Source: Amborella trichopoda
Lineage: Eukaryota; Streptophyta; Magnoliopsida; Amborellales; Amborellaceae
Direction: 5' to 3'
DNA: 64,000 nt
Assembly: GCF_000471905.2 (NCBI RefSeq)
Contig: NW_006499776.1
Span: 4,430,085-4,494,084 of the forward strand
The translations under genes and the position numbers were made by a program. Below, piece by piece: positions 47,346 to 59,290 of the stretch. Within the stretch, counting starts at the first letter, position 1, and each line of letters starts with the position of its first letter. The notes beneath the pieces were generated by a model that was given only the letters and a program-made list of their open reading frames with translations, had not been told where the DNA came from and ran no database searches.

Positions 47346-50153
47346 ATGGTCTGGACCAATGAAAAGGCATCATCTCCCAAACAAGGGGCCAACACCTCGA
47401 AATCTCCCATTACTCTCGATAGGGCTGACATTGTCAAGCTTCATGCTGGCGAGGTTGATTCCCTAACCCGAATTGGCCGAGTATTCAAACCCATTCAATT
47501 GATGGTCGATACTTTCAATGAAAGAATGAGAAACACCTCAGAAGCTAGACAACCAGTAGGGGTCGCAGATCACGAGCTGAATAAAAATTCAAGGCTCCGC
47601 AACCACCTACGATCTACTGGCTCATCTTGGGAAAATTCAGGCTCAAATCTTCATCTTGGAGATGTTTGCCAATTCATCAGCACACAGAGCTCCGATCGAA
47701 AAGGTCCTCGCCAAGACACACATCCCGAGCAACACACAACCGGATGAGTTGTGTGGAATGATCAACCAGCTGATGGCACCAACTCCAATCATGTTCATAG
47801 ACGATGGCATCCTAGCCAGCTTCAACTACTTTCATGTCCAACCTCTACACATCACCGTTTTCATGCAGGGATATGAGATACAGAGAGTGCTTGTTGATAA
47901 TGAGGCATCCTTAAACATATGCCCTATGAAAATGGTGAAGCAGATAGGCAAAAGCTTTGATGACTTCGAGCCATGTCAATTAATTATCGCTGTATACGAC
48001 AGGACCAAGAGACAAGTTGAAGGCGTACTGCCTCTCACATTCAAGATCGGCCTTATTGTCCAAGTGATAAAGTTTTATGTCTTGGACATAAAACCTTCAT
48101 TCAACAAGCTGCTAGGAAGACCAAGGCTGCATGAAAACCTCGTGGTCGCCTCTACACTCCATCAATGCCTCAAATGTTTCACCAAAAAGGGCGTCACGAA
48201 GGTATGTTCTGAACCCCCTTCTTTTCTCTATCCTAATATAGGTAACGGGAAGCTAGCTATAGGGGTCGATCTTTGAGAAATCCCACTCGCTTCCTTCGAG
48301 CAAGCTGATTGTGCTAGCTTACACCTAGATGTCGGCAACCCTGTTCCTCAAATCTTGCGAACTTTTGCATCGATGAATGACATTATCCAATGTCAACATC
48401 GATACGGTTTGGGGTCCTTTGAGGCTTGACACATGCTCTTCTCCTAAGGCTTCCCACTAGGCCAAGGCTTGGGGAGTCAAGGGCAAGGTGTAATGGAGGC
48501 GATTTTTAAATCACCCAAAGCCAAAACTGAAAAATGGGGATCGAAGAGGTCTCTGTGTTCTCTCACCCTATTTCAAAGCTGAATGAAGCCTTCATGCCAT
48601 CCAAGCTTTGTACTTGGAGGCATTCAAAGCCTCAATCCTCTCTATGCCTGTCATTCAAAATGGCCAAAGGTGATCCTTGAATTTCCAATGGGGAATAATT
48701 ACTCTTCCACGCCTCAACACACACACGAACTAGGGATTGAAGACCTTTTTGCTGACTTGGATTTGAAGGTATGCATAATTAGCTCTAACACAGCCAAGCA
48801 TGCTCACCCACCGATACAAACACATGATCAAATTTAGTCGATCATTCCTCTATCTCGAGAATCGTTAGAAGTATACCAGCAACACCTTTAAGTCCCGGTG
48901 CCAAAAAATGGATAGGCGCAGGGTGTTGATCTAACCGCCCTGCACGTCCAGCCCCCAACATATCTCTCGTGAGTCCCATAAGGGACACTTCTTGTGTTTT
49001 TTCAAAATCTGTTGAAAATTTAAAACATGATAAGATTAATAATGAAAAAGACTTTTAAAAAAAGACGAACACTCAAGATAGTTCGATAACGGTGCATAAT
49101 ACCCAAGACGATGAATTGGACAACCAAGATGAAGATCAAGAGAGTCAAGAGTCAAAAGAAATCCCTCAACCTGAGGAACTCACTTCCATGTTGAGAAATT
49201 CAAGAAGAGGTTCGATAGTGACCTAATGGGTATCATCAAAGAGACGATTGACATAAATCTAAGAACTGAGAAGGACCCAAGGTTAACCAAGATTGGAACC
49301 TCCCTATCTCTTGAGGAGCAGGAACGTATGACTTCTTTTCTCAAGGAATACCACGATATCTTCGCTTGGTGTATGCCAGGGTTAGATCCCACACTGGTGC
49401 AACATCACCTAATATTCAACAATAAGGCAAAGCCTGTAAGGTAGAAACTCCGACGACAGAAGACTCACCTTGAGCTTAAAATTAAGGAAGAAATCGACAA
49501 ACTGGTCAAGGTGAAGTTCATTACCCCCGTCAATTAGTCAGAATGGTTGGCCAACATAGTGGTCATATCCAAGAAAGACAAGAGGATCCGAATGTGTGTA
49601 GACTACAGATACCTCAACAAGGTATGTTTAAAAGACAATTTCTTATTACCAAATATAGATGCCTTGGTCGACAACACTGCGAGGCACGAGATTTTGTCAT
49701 TCATGGATAGCTTATTAGGATACAACCAGATCCTCATATAAGAAGAAAACCAGACCAAGACATCATTCATAACGCGATAGGAAACCTACTATTACCGTGT
49801 CATGCCTTTCGGCCTAAAAAATACAGGGGCAACTTATCAGTGGGCAATGACTAGTATCTTCCATGAATTGATGTACACCGTCATGGAAGACTATGTCGAT
49901 GACATTCTTGTCAAGTCAAGGGCTAAGTTTGATCATCTCACCAACCTGAGAACCATTTTCGAAAGACTCCGAAAACATCAACTCAAACTCAATCCATAGA
50001 AATGTGCCTTAGGAGTTGAATCCGGCAAATTACTAAGCTTTATAGTAAGCCAAAGGGGCATTGAGGTGGACTCATCCAAAATACGAGCCATCACTGAAAT
50101 GCTCCCTCCCCAGAACATCAGAGAAATTTGTGGGCTTCAAGGTCGCATACAAG
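47346..50153 (+). pseudogene. Element A pol: protease and reverse transcriptase
   Basis: 47,346-48,276 holds the region before and including protease (EVDSLTRIGRVFKPI, IEKVLAKTHIPSN, then VLVDNEASLNICPM where a D-N-G-S core is usual, and FNKLLGRPRLHE). 48,277-49,190 is a degenerate spacer with QHRYGLGSFE near 48,390. Reverse transcriptase runs 49,226-50,153: HDIFAWCMPGLDP, VISKKDKRIRMCVDYRYLNK, VMPFGLKNTGATYQWAM, catalytic EDYVDDILVKS, and LKLNP-x-KCALGV. Five stops lie inside reverse transcriptase, four of them TAG. The end is set by the element B insertion. Confidence 0.9.
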
Positions 50154-52897
50154 TGTTGGAAGGTATTTTTCATCAACATGGGGGCCTCGCTCTAGTAAAC
50201 AGTGGAAATTCTGGTACTCTTAGAATAGCCTTAGAATCGACCAAGATCTTTATAAGGTCTCCCAAAAGTCTCCTGCCAAGTTTCTTCATAGTCTGACATG
50301 TCTAAGATAGCGCAAACTGAGAAACCGCTCTAGCAGAATCAGCCGTTAGCACCCTAAAAAATGGCTCCTATAACTAGAGATACATTTTTGGTATCTCAAA
50401 TTGCTGTGGGACCACCACCATTGGATTCGGCATGGTCGAAACCCCCTTGGGTCAAATTTCAACGCGAATTGACACTTCAGGAAGAAGTTATAGGTAAAAG
50501 AGTGAAACAGGAAGGGTCGCACGTTACTCCCATGCGGCCACCTTGCAACGCCATGCCATGGAAGGGATAGTCATGACCAGTGACTTATGACGCTCATATC
50601 TCACCCGTCCTAAGTCAGATCGTGGTCAAATTTAGTGAGCATGTTCATCTAGTCAAGACGAACAATTCGATATGTGGCATGCCCCGTGACGACACTCGAG
50701 CGCGAAGAAAAGCTAGAGAGAAGTTGCTGATCCGTGAAGTAAGTGCAAGAAATTCAGCAGTGTCGTGCCTCGCTCGAGTGGCCAGATCACGCCGCTCGTG
50801 AGCCCGATCGTCGTGAGACCAATTCCATCGTGCGCGTAAGGTTTCAAGCTATCACTGACCTAAACTCGTACATGATGAATGGTCTGATTCTGCACACAAA
50901 GCTGATGAGGCGACTGCAAATTTCGTCGCTGGAATTCTAGATTTTGGCCAAAATTCAAAAGTTGCAAAATATTCGTTTGGGCACGGAATCGAGCTGCGTT
51001 TGTTGCCTCACGATCATAATGGCATGCTCAGTGTAATTCGGTGAAGAAATCACTGAAAAACATTAAGGAACGAGTACACTATCGATCTGAAGTTTCAAGA
51101 ACCATTTAAATTTCAAGTCACATGATCGTGCACTAAAAACATGATCCATGGCTTGAAGTTGGTATCAAATCGATCGCCATGTTGAGCCCTACTAGAAAAC
51201 AATCATCTTATGATTAACCTAGCAACAGAATGACCCCGGATCAGCCGGATCAACCATGCAAGGGCACGCAAGTTCTACGGCAACACAGGGACTGTTATGG
51301 AATTTCACAAATTATTAGGAAGGGGAAAATTTGTCATTTTGCACCCTATTTTTTAATTTCTTTTAATTCAATTTAATCTTAATTTCCAGCAATTAGGGTA
51401 ACTTTTGATCATCCACCCATGTTTGGGGCAAACTTTATATATACGTACCAGCATTGTACGCACTAGAGGATTCAACCTTTCACAAAAGAGAGTTTTTACT
51501 TAATACAAGTTTGTCTTGCTTCTCATTGTTGGGTCACGTTTGAGAGAGATAGTGAGGTGAGAGAAACTTTTGACCGATACCCCAAGGTTCGAGGTAATCT
51601 TCTCTCTTCTTTTCCTTTTTTTCGTCCCTCTCTATTCATTCCTCTCTTCTCTCTCTTCTCCGTATGAGTTCCTCACAGGGGTCATGCACGGCAGTGGCAG
51701 TGCTGTGCATGCCTTCGCTGAGGTCGTACAAGTTGTGCGTGGCGATGACTGTGCCATGCAAGAATCTCCTTCTCCCTTTTTTTTCTTCCATCTCTTTCGT
51801 TCAGTGAGGCCTGTAGACGGCACTGCCCATCGCCATCCACAAACGTAGCTTTTATGTCTCAGTGAAGAATCCAGATGTTGCCACCTGCAAGGGTCTTTTC
51901 CTGTTGCGCGTCTATAGTAGACAGTGATACCCTTCGCCGCCTACTAGAGGCCTCGACAACGTCTATCATCGTCTTCGAAGCGTCCTTCGCGCATCCCATG
52001 TTCATTGCTGTCCTTAGTGCATCCCATGCCTATCGTCGTGTATCTCGTAAGGATGACCGCCACGCTCTTCACGAATGACCATCGCCATGCGCTTCATCGG
52101 AGACTTTCGCCACCCACACAGGGGCGTGTTGTCTTCTTATGTTGCGAACAACAATATCTAGTACCGTCTGTAGTTCATTTCTCACTCTCTAGTCATGAGA
52201 AGTAGCGTTGAGCGCTGCCCAAAGGCTACAATGCTTCTACTCCATGATCGTGAGTGGTGACGCTTCACGCTGTTGGGACCTCATCTCTCTGCCTTCTCGT
52301 GTCTTCTTTTCACTCTATTTTCTCTTTCTTCTCTTTTCACTTGACTAATGGTAGACTTAGCCTAACACCACCATATCGGTCTCGGTTTTGAGTAGTATTG
52401 CTGTCGTGCTGGTCTTGAGAACCATGCCCATCTTGCTACCACTCCGAATCGATAACTTCTCGGCTGTCATGCTAGTCTCACCTCTTTGTCAAGTTTTTTT
52501 CTCTTTTCTATCTTTATTTAAACCTTACGCTTCATCACCCTCTCGCATGAATGTACGTTGCCTTAAGACAAGGGTGGGTCTCTTTGACCCACTTGTCTTA
52601 CAAATTAACCATAGAAGTGTCGTGCAGAAAACAAGATGATTACAGGTCAAGGGAGGCGATTCCAAACCAGCTAAAGCAGCTGGGGGCCTTTCTTCATGAT
52701 CTAAGAGGGCGCCCACCCGCGTCAGCCCTAGTAAGTCCCAAACCCATCTTCAATTCCTCTCTCATCTATTGGTATACCTGCCCTTGCTCTTGAGCAGGTT
52801 ATGAGAGAGAGATCTCAAATCTCGAGTTCGCTAGAAACCCGAGATACGCGTCGCCAGATCATCCAGATCAGGAGAGCAAGTTCGAGGCACCTAACCA
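50154..52897 (+). repeat. LTR1 copy 3: 5' LTR of element B, ~2.74 kb
   Basis: Starts TGTTGGAAGG and ends GAGGCACCTAACCA. It shares conserved blocks with copies 1 and 2, such as CTGCCAAGTTTC near 50,273, CACGCAAGTTCTACG near 51,266 and the CACCCTCTCGCATGAATGTA to GGGGGCC block at 52,535-52,690. A TATATATA box is at 51,436-51,443. The centre (51,600-52,500) has no CT or GTGAAGCC minisatellite. Instead it carries unrelated sequence with GCCATCG/CACG words and open frames on both strands, none with a known domain. Confidence 0.85.
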
Positions 52898-52899
52898 GC

Positions 52900-52919
52900 T
52901 TGGCAACTCCACTGGGGAC
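52900..52919 (+). other. Element B primer-binding-like site
   Basis: TTGGCAACTCCACTGGGGAC follows the LTR by two bases and is conserved in LTR1 copy 2 and in the minus-strand copy. TTGGCGACTCC-CTGGGGA is a common sequence at this place in plant Tat-like elements. I did not assign the tRNA. Confidence 0.65.
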
Positions 52920-54389
52920 TTACTATCCTTTAGGCGACTCGCTCTTGTTTGGCCAGTATCCTCTTTTAATTTCTGCATTAATTTCTATGGCACCGGGGTT
53001 GTTCAACCCATTCATCCGAGTCAGGGATTTCCTTATCCCCGCACTTGTGACCGTCCCAAGGAAGGGAACTACTCAAGCTTCCTTCCCTACTCTCCTCTTG
53101 AGTCAGGACTCACGGTCCGGCTCCCAGGTTCTCGCCTAGATCGGTGCGAGAGGGGACTTAAAAGTTCTCGCCTCCCCGTTGCCTCGCCTCGGTGGACCCT
53201 CCACCAAGGCCTCTTGCATCGGTGGCGCATCTACCACAACACATAGCACACGCCCTACTACCAATAAGTCTCTTGCTGGTCATATTGCTGAGGCACACCG
53301 AAAGGCTGCCCCCATTACTCCCACGAAAGGCAAGCGAGTTGTCGGCACTCCTGAGGTTCTCTGAATGGCAACCCCTTTTGCTCCTTCACCACCTCGAACC
53401 TCCACAACTGGAGGGTCGGCACATAGAGGCCGAGGTCTTGAGATCTTCACCCCTCCCACACATTCAAGGGCTCGTGGTCCATCCACTCAAGGTCACCTCG
53501 GGGCAACCCTCACATTTCCTTGAGCTCACATCCAAGGCTAGGCCTTCTCAGGCTGAACCCAACATGCGCCATGCATTTCCTTTCCATAGCCCGGAGCAGT
53601 GCTAACTCTACACCACCTCGAGCACATGAGGGTCGACCACTCCATCCTCCCGCCCAACACACATAGCTTCACCCTATGAGAGATGGGCTTCTGCCTCACC
53701 CCTCACAGACACAAGCTAGTAGGTATCGACCTCCTGAGGTCAAACCCGTCGACTGAGCTTGGGTCGACCCCCAAGTCACCCGGACGGCTAACTCTAAAGG
53801 TGCAAACGCATCATCTTGGCAGGTTCCTTTCCAACCTCAACTTAGACGGAGTTGTTAGCCAGCTCCTTCAGACACTAGGCAAACACCTTGAGCCCTAGTA
53901 CTCAAAGGTCTTCCCTAAGAGTACCATCTGGAGCCAGCGTCAGGTCAGTTGTGTACATGGGCCCCACAAAGAAACGAGGGGCAACGACCTGTTGTCAGAC
54001 AGAGGCCGCCAGCCTCCAAGGCAAAAACTTAGCCTTCCCTCCGTTCTTAGACCCCACTCCCTGCTCCAGCTCATAGACACGACCCATGTGTGTTCGAAGA
54101 AGGTGGGGCAATCCAGGTCTCAGGCTCGGTTCTGGAGTGAAGTCCACAGCCGTCTCAGGGTTAAGCAAGAGAGAGGTCTTCAGATCCTGACCAAAGAAGC
54201 CTCCAAGGCAGTCGAGGTCACCACCTCTTATGACCTCCTGCCTTCCCTATCCAAACTTCAGAGCCTGATCGAGTCCAAGAGTATTGCTGGGTCGTCCCAC
54301 GGTCCCAAGACCATGAAGAACCAGTCCTCACAAGATCGGCATACAAGGCTCGAGTCCAGTTGGGGTAGGCCCAACCTCTGCAGACTGAC
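52920..54389 (+). other. Element B leader before gag
   Basis: About 1.5 kb with overlapping Pro/Ser/His-rich frames (52,801-53,139, 53,192-53,605, 53,992-54,435). The inverted and direct leaders at 11,476-14,424 share the sequence but not an open frame, so translation is not supported by conservation. It may contain an old upstream reading frame; no domain was recognised. Confidence 0.5.
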
Positions 54390-56447
54390 TTGTCACGCAC
54401 CACTCGCCGACCTCGGCAGTCCACTATCCCGCTAAGCTCTGACCCTCCAAAAGACACGGTTAGTATCATGGTGATCAATGACCCTGAGGATGCTCAGGAG
54501 GAACGAATGAACAAGTTCGAGGAAATGATGCAAGCCATCCTTGGAAAGATGGAACGCCTAGAGGCCTCCAGGTCCCCTTCTTCGACCGATTCCCCTACTG
54601 GTCAGGACACAGTTCCTAAGCAAACTCCTCCATCAACCTCCCAAGATAGCTCTACCTCCCGTGGGGTCTCTCAACCGACATCGATGCTATGGTGGCCCAT
54701 AACCTCAAGAAAAAGGTCCCAGCCATGCAAGAGACGTCGCTCTATCAAAAGCCATACCCATCATACATAGACCAAATACCCTTCTCTCGGAACTATCAAA
54801 AGACGAAGCTCCCCCTGTTCAACGGTACTATGTCTCTGCACCAGCATATTGCTCACTTCCAGGTGCCTTGTGAGGAGACGGCAACTGACAGAGGACTCCT
54901 CCTCCGCCAGTACGTCGAAACTCTTGAAGGGCATGCCTTCCAGTGTTATGCTCTGCTGCCTCCCAACTAGGTACACACATGGCAAGAGATGGAGCAATTG
55001 TTCTACCAATGCTTCTATGAAGTCCAAAGGACTTGGAGAGCATCGAACTCCTCACCCTGATGCAAGACCCTGGTGAGCTGATTGACAAGTTCATCACTCG
55101 CTGGAGAGAGTTGGTGACCTTCCATGCCACTTTCATGACCGAGAAGGAAACGGTCCAGACCTGCATACGGAACATGCTTCCCGAGATTAATCTACATGTT
55201 GAGGCATGCAATCCACCCTTTATGTCAAAGCTCAAATCCAAGGCAGTTCGTATTGAGGGATTATTCAAGCATCATGGCAACCCTCGTCAACAACCTACCA
55301 GCTCAAACTCTTGCTCCAGCAGTCGGGGCAGCCAAAAGACAGTAATCAATGCAACCGTCACCATGGCTGACACTAAAGGCATGGTTCCTCAAACCCTGGA
55401 CCTTTCCAAGGCACAGGAGTCTCCGGTCGGGGCAAGCAGCAGTATTACAATAGCGTTCTGCCTCCAAAACATTATAGGCAAAACGACTACTGGGCCCAGC
55501 ACCAGAATAAGGTTTACCCCTTCGACATAGAGTGGACGCCTGCACTACTTCAGATGTTGCTAGAACAAAATATGATACAGTTGTCGGAGGCCAATACATC
55601 GGAGTCAACTAGGCAGGAGGCAAATGAGAAGTAGTACGCCTATCATAGGAGGGTATGCCACCCCACTTATGACTGCTATAAGCTCAACCACACGATCGAA
55701 GCCCTTATCAACAAGGGTCAGATAAAGCTCGAAGAGTTGAAGGAAGCGTTCGGGGGAATTGAGGTTTCTCACATAGTCACGATCCAAGAGGACGACGGGG
55801 CACCCGCTATCCTTCGTGTATTTTTCTCCATAATGCTCAAAGAAGGGCTCGTCACACCCAAGCCGGCAAGGCAGCTCAATTCCTTGCCTCCAGAAACCGA
55901 GAAGCTCTGGTGCACGTATCATCACCTACGAGGCCATGATGTCAACGAATGCACTGGCTTCCATAAGCTCTTGGCAGAGAAGATGCAGCAGTACCAGGAA
56001 GTTCAAGGCAACCCAGGACACTATCAAGTCCCTCTTCCACATGAGCAAGAAGACTTCCTGATGCAAGCCCAAGGAAGCGCTGAATTAGACCCTCTGTAGG
56101 CCCTCTTCAAGGCATTGCTCCAACAAGGCCTTGTCACGCCCAAGCCGGCCCGGCAGCCGAGGTGTTTTGCCCAGCGCACGAAAAATCTTGGGTGCCCATA
56201 TCACCAAGTGTGGGGCCACAAACTCAACGAATGTTCTGGGTTCGAAGCTATAGTCGCGGACAAAGTCCAGCAAGGGCACATCATTTGTACGGTTCTCCCA
56301 GAATGTGTCCAGACCGTCTCTCCCTTTTCAAAGGAAGCCCCAGTACCTGCCCCTGCTGAGTATACACTAGACCCTTCAGAGCCTTCGACCTCTCAGCCCT
56401 GGAAAGTCTACCATGGGCGGAGTAGGCTCAAATCCTTGAAACGTTAG
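54390..56447 (+). pseudogene. Element B gag
   Basis: A frame from 54,390 gives AQEERMNKFEEMMQAILGKM (coiled-coil-like). After a frameshift, 54,689-54,970 gives YIDQIPFSRNYQKTKLPLFN and LEGHAFQCYALLPPN. 55,033-55,530 gives MESIELLTLMQDPGELIDKF and WRELVTFHATFMTEKE, the capsid. 55,640-56,447 holds two successive Cys/His modules: CHPTYDCYKLNHTIEALINKG, then WCTYHHLRGHDVNECTGF, and a further copy CPYHQVWGHKLNECSGF at 56,193. The repeated C-x2-H-x5-H-x4-C-like pattern preceded by GLVTPKPARQ suggests an internal duplication of the nucleocapsid. Several stops and frameshifts are present. Confidence 0.87.
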
Positions 56448-59290
56448 GCAGTCTACCAAGATAAGGCTACTCACCAGCCTGATAGGGTGGTTCAGACACC
56501 CCCTCAAGGATCGCAAAGGAGATGGAGGGCACCTAGGTCGGCCCATCTAAGGAATCGTCCTCCTCAGCCACCAGTCAAGAAAGAATTCCTCAGGCCCCTT
56601 CCTCCATTTCCAACCTTGCAAGCCTTTATCCCAGGCACAGCTCGCCTCGTCCTTTCGTCCAATAAGGCGGACATACCAGAGTCACCAACAACTCGAGATT
56701 CCCCCAATATGGGTGAAGACGCTAAAAGCACCCCACGATGGTCAAACCCGGGGCAAGATCTAAAATATCCGCTGAGCACGTCTAATTCCGACGATGACAT
56801 AAAAAGATGCCCGGAACATTCTAACTCTTCTTCTCGTCCCTCCTTTGCTATTTTCTCTAAAGGTGTAGAACGACGGTGCCCGGACTTCGACACTCTAAAC
56901 AAAGAGTTTGGAGACACCAGCCTCACCCAGCCACAGTAAGAGCGCCTCAGGGAGATGCTGGCCCAGGCGGCTGGATTCTTGACAGCCGCCGACGCCCTAT
57001 CAACTCAACCAAAAACTGAGTCATCCTCAGGATTTTGTTCCAAAGAAGTCTCCCACATGGTGCAGATCTTGGAGGTATCAGCTAGCACGGGGCAAATGGG
57101 TCTAAGATTGGGAAAGAAGCTATAGCCCACACCTCAAAGCTCAAGGCCCTCAAGTTTCCTGGTCCTCCGCTTTCCCCTAAACCTCAACCACAAACCTCTA
57201 CATCCCTAATACAAGCTCATACTACTTCCTCATCAACCTAGACCGCACCGGCTGAACAATGAAGTCACTCGATGTAGCAAACAAAAACCTGTTCCTAAGT
57301 CTACCCTACCACCCACACAAGTGACAGGATCAGGATTTTCGAAGACTAATGAGGATAAAGTGAAATACGACATAATTGGGCACTTGAGAAAGCTTTCAGT
57401 TCTTCTAAGTATCTATGATGCCCTCCTACTATCTAGAGACTACAGTATGGCTCTAGTTCAAGCTCTTTCTAACCCAAAGGTGTACGAGACTGAAGTGGAA
57501 CCTATTGAGGTTGACCCGACCATCCTGACGTGGGTGCCTGACAATCTCCTTTTCCGAAGATGACCTTCAGTTGGGAGGAAAATTTCACAATCGCCCCCTC
57601 TTCATGAATGGTGAACTTCATGCCTACCCTCTCAATCGGATCATGCTAGATGGAGGGTCAACAGTCAACTTGATCCCAAGAAGGATCCTCACCCGATTGA
57701 GATTAGGTCTGATGACCTCACTCCTACCCACATCACTGTGCAAGGGTTTAACCAGTCAGGAAAAGAGCCAGTCGGCGCAGTGTGCCTTCATCTCAAGATC
57801 GGTGATCTCAACGATTATGCCCAAATCCACGTAATCGACATCGATACCTTCTACAACATCCTACTTGGTCATCATTGGCTTCACGACCATGGGGTGGTTC
57901 CTTCCACACTCCAGCAATGCTTCAAGTACAGTCGAGATGTAAGGTAAGAGATGGTCTATGCTGATAAACGACTGTTCCTTGTAGCTGAGACTCACTATGC
58001 CGATGCCAAGTATTATTTCAAAGAACTTTCAGTGTCAGAAAAGTCAAAGGATGACGATTGGAAGCCTTTGAGAGAGATTGGACCTTCGTCTCATGATGAC
58101 GTTGAGGATCTAAGACAAATGATCATAGAAATGTTCAAAGACGAGGAAAGATAGGGCAAGATCCACCCTTTGACCCCTATCCACCAAAGCATACCTTGCC
58201 ACCTCTCCGAGGTCATGGTATCCTCTCTTGAAGACAAAGCTTCCCCCTCTACTTCTACTCCGCCAGAATGAAATGGTGAGCTAGAAGTGGCCCCTGAGCC
58301 TGAGGGAGCCTCAGAGGTAAAGCTTCTAGCACCGAGGGTCACCTATACATCAGACTAGCAAAAGGTCCTACATGTCCCCATCGCTCTTTTAAAAGCAAAA
58401 CTGACATACCAACCACCAAGAAAGATACTCCAAGTTCCATCCTCCTTAAACGAGGGGGTCATCAGCAGCCATAATAAGGTCCTACGCTTCTCGAGGGTTG
58501 TTGAAGAAGTACAACTAGACCAGAGTCATCCCTCTGGCTCTTAGGAACAAGACCCCATGACAGAGTTGAGAAGTGAGGTTCGTAACCTCTAGAGCCAATT
58601 GGAGATTATGCGCATTTCTTCAAAGCACTTAAAGGAGACTAAGACTTATGACGAGCTCAAGACCAATGCACCTCAAATTGAAGTCAAAGCTCCCCCAGAT
58701 TAGAGCATTTACAACGAGCAGGCTCATCAAATCATGAGAACCATGAATTACGAGCCCCTCTCCAATCAAACACTAAGGGGTGAGGAAGCAACTGCTCCCC
58801 CATTCGAGGTCATTGAAGCCACAGCCGGTTGCCACAAGGCAAAACAAGAGGTGGGATATTCTTTTTCGTCTCACACTAACAAAGGATGAAACCAATAAAA
58901 TAGAAGAAGTCAGAAGAGCGAGAGACATGTCGCACAACACTCTAAGAAAAAATTCACATTTCACTCATAAAACCGAAAATTCATACAATTGTCAACATTG
59001 TCAATACCAAGAATTGGTGTACAAAGAGTTATAAACGAAATTGTTCACTCAAGCCTCAAGATTAAACCTATAATGGTCTCATTGTGTCCACTTGATTCCA
59101 TCCTTCAGGGCTGCCGCCTAAAGGAGGGCAAACTTCCTTACCAAACAAGGATATTCCCCACGTACCAACTGAGGAGAAAATGGGTCTTTTCCTACCTCAC
59201 GGGCCACAACAAGCAAGCCTTACAAATCATTGATGTTACATTCGAGAATCGCCATGTCATTCTCATTCTCAAAACATGCAATTTCTTTCA
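56448..59290 (+). pseudogene. Element B protease and pre-RT region
   Basis: 56,487-57,320 is a Pro/Ser-rich linker without a known domain. 57,321-57,950 encodes the aspartic protease across three frames: MALVQALSNPKVYE, then HAYPLNRIMLDGGSTVNLIP (catalytic D-G-G-S), then FYNILLGHHWLHDHGVVPST. 57,951-58,154 continues with YADKRLFLVAETHYADAKYY, seen just after protease in Tat elements. 58,340-58,860 contains HQIMRTMNYEPLSNQT, a stretch that normally precedes reverse transcriptase. From 58,870 to 59,290 frames are short and unclear. No YVDD-type reverse transcriptase was found. Confidence 0.8.

Larger units (their letters stand above)
41930..50153 (+). mobile_element. Tat-like Ty3/gypsy element A, interrupted by B
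   Basis: Plus-strand element with 5' LTR (41,930-43,047), primer site, ~2.2-kb repeat-rich leader, gag, protease and reverse transcriptase. It ends at 50,153 where the LTR of element B begins, inside the connection between reverse transcriptase and RNase H (EICGLQGRIQ). RNase H, integrase and the 3' LTR should lie to the right of the window. It sits inside the 5' LTR of element C. Confidence 0.88.
50154..59290 (+). mobile_element. Tat-like Ty3/gypsy element B, LTR1 family
   Basis: Inserted into element A's reverse transcriptase. It has a 5' LTR (50,154-52,897), primer site, 1.5-kb leader, gag, protease and the region before reverse transcriptase. Recognisable homology ends near 59,290, where minus-strand material starts, so reverse transcriptase onward is missing or displaced. 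Five bases before the insertion are ACAAG, the predicted target duplication. It is the copy that best defines the LTR1 family in this window. Confidence 0.85.

Noticed and set aside
51875..52205. Short frames in LTR1 copy 3 centre
   Set aside because: Overlapping frames without domains or counterpart in other LTR1 copies.
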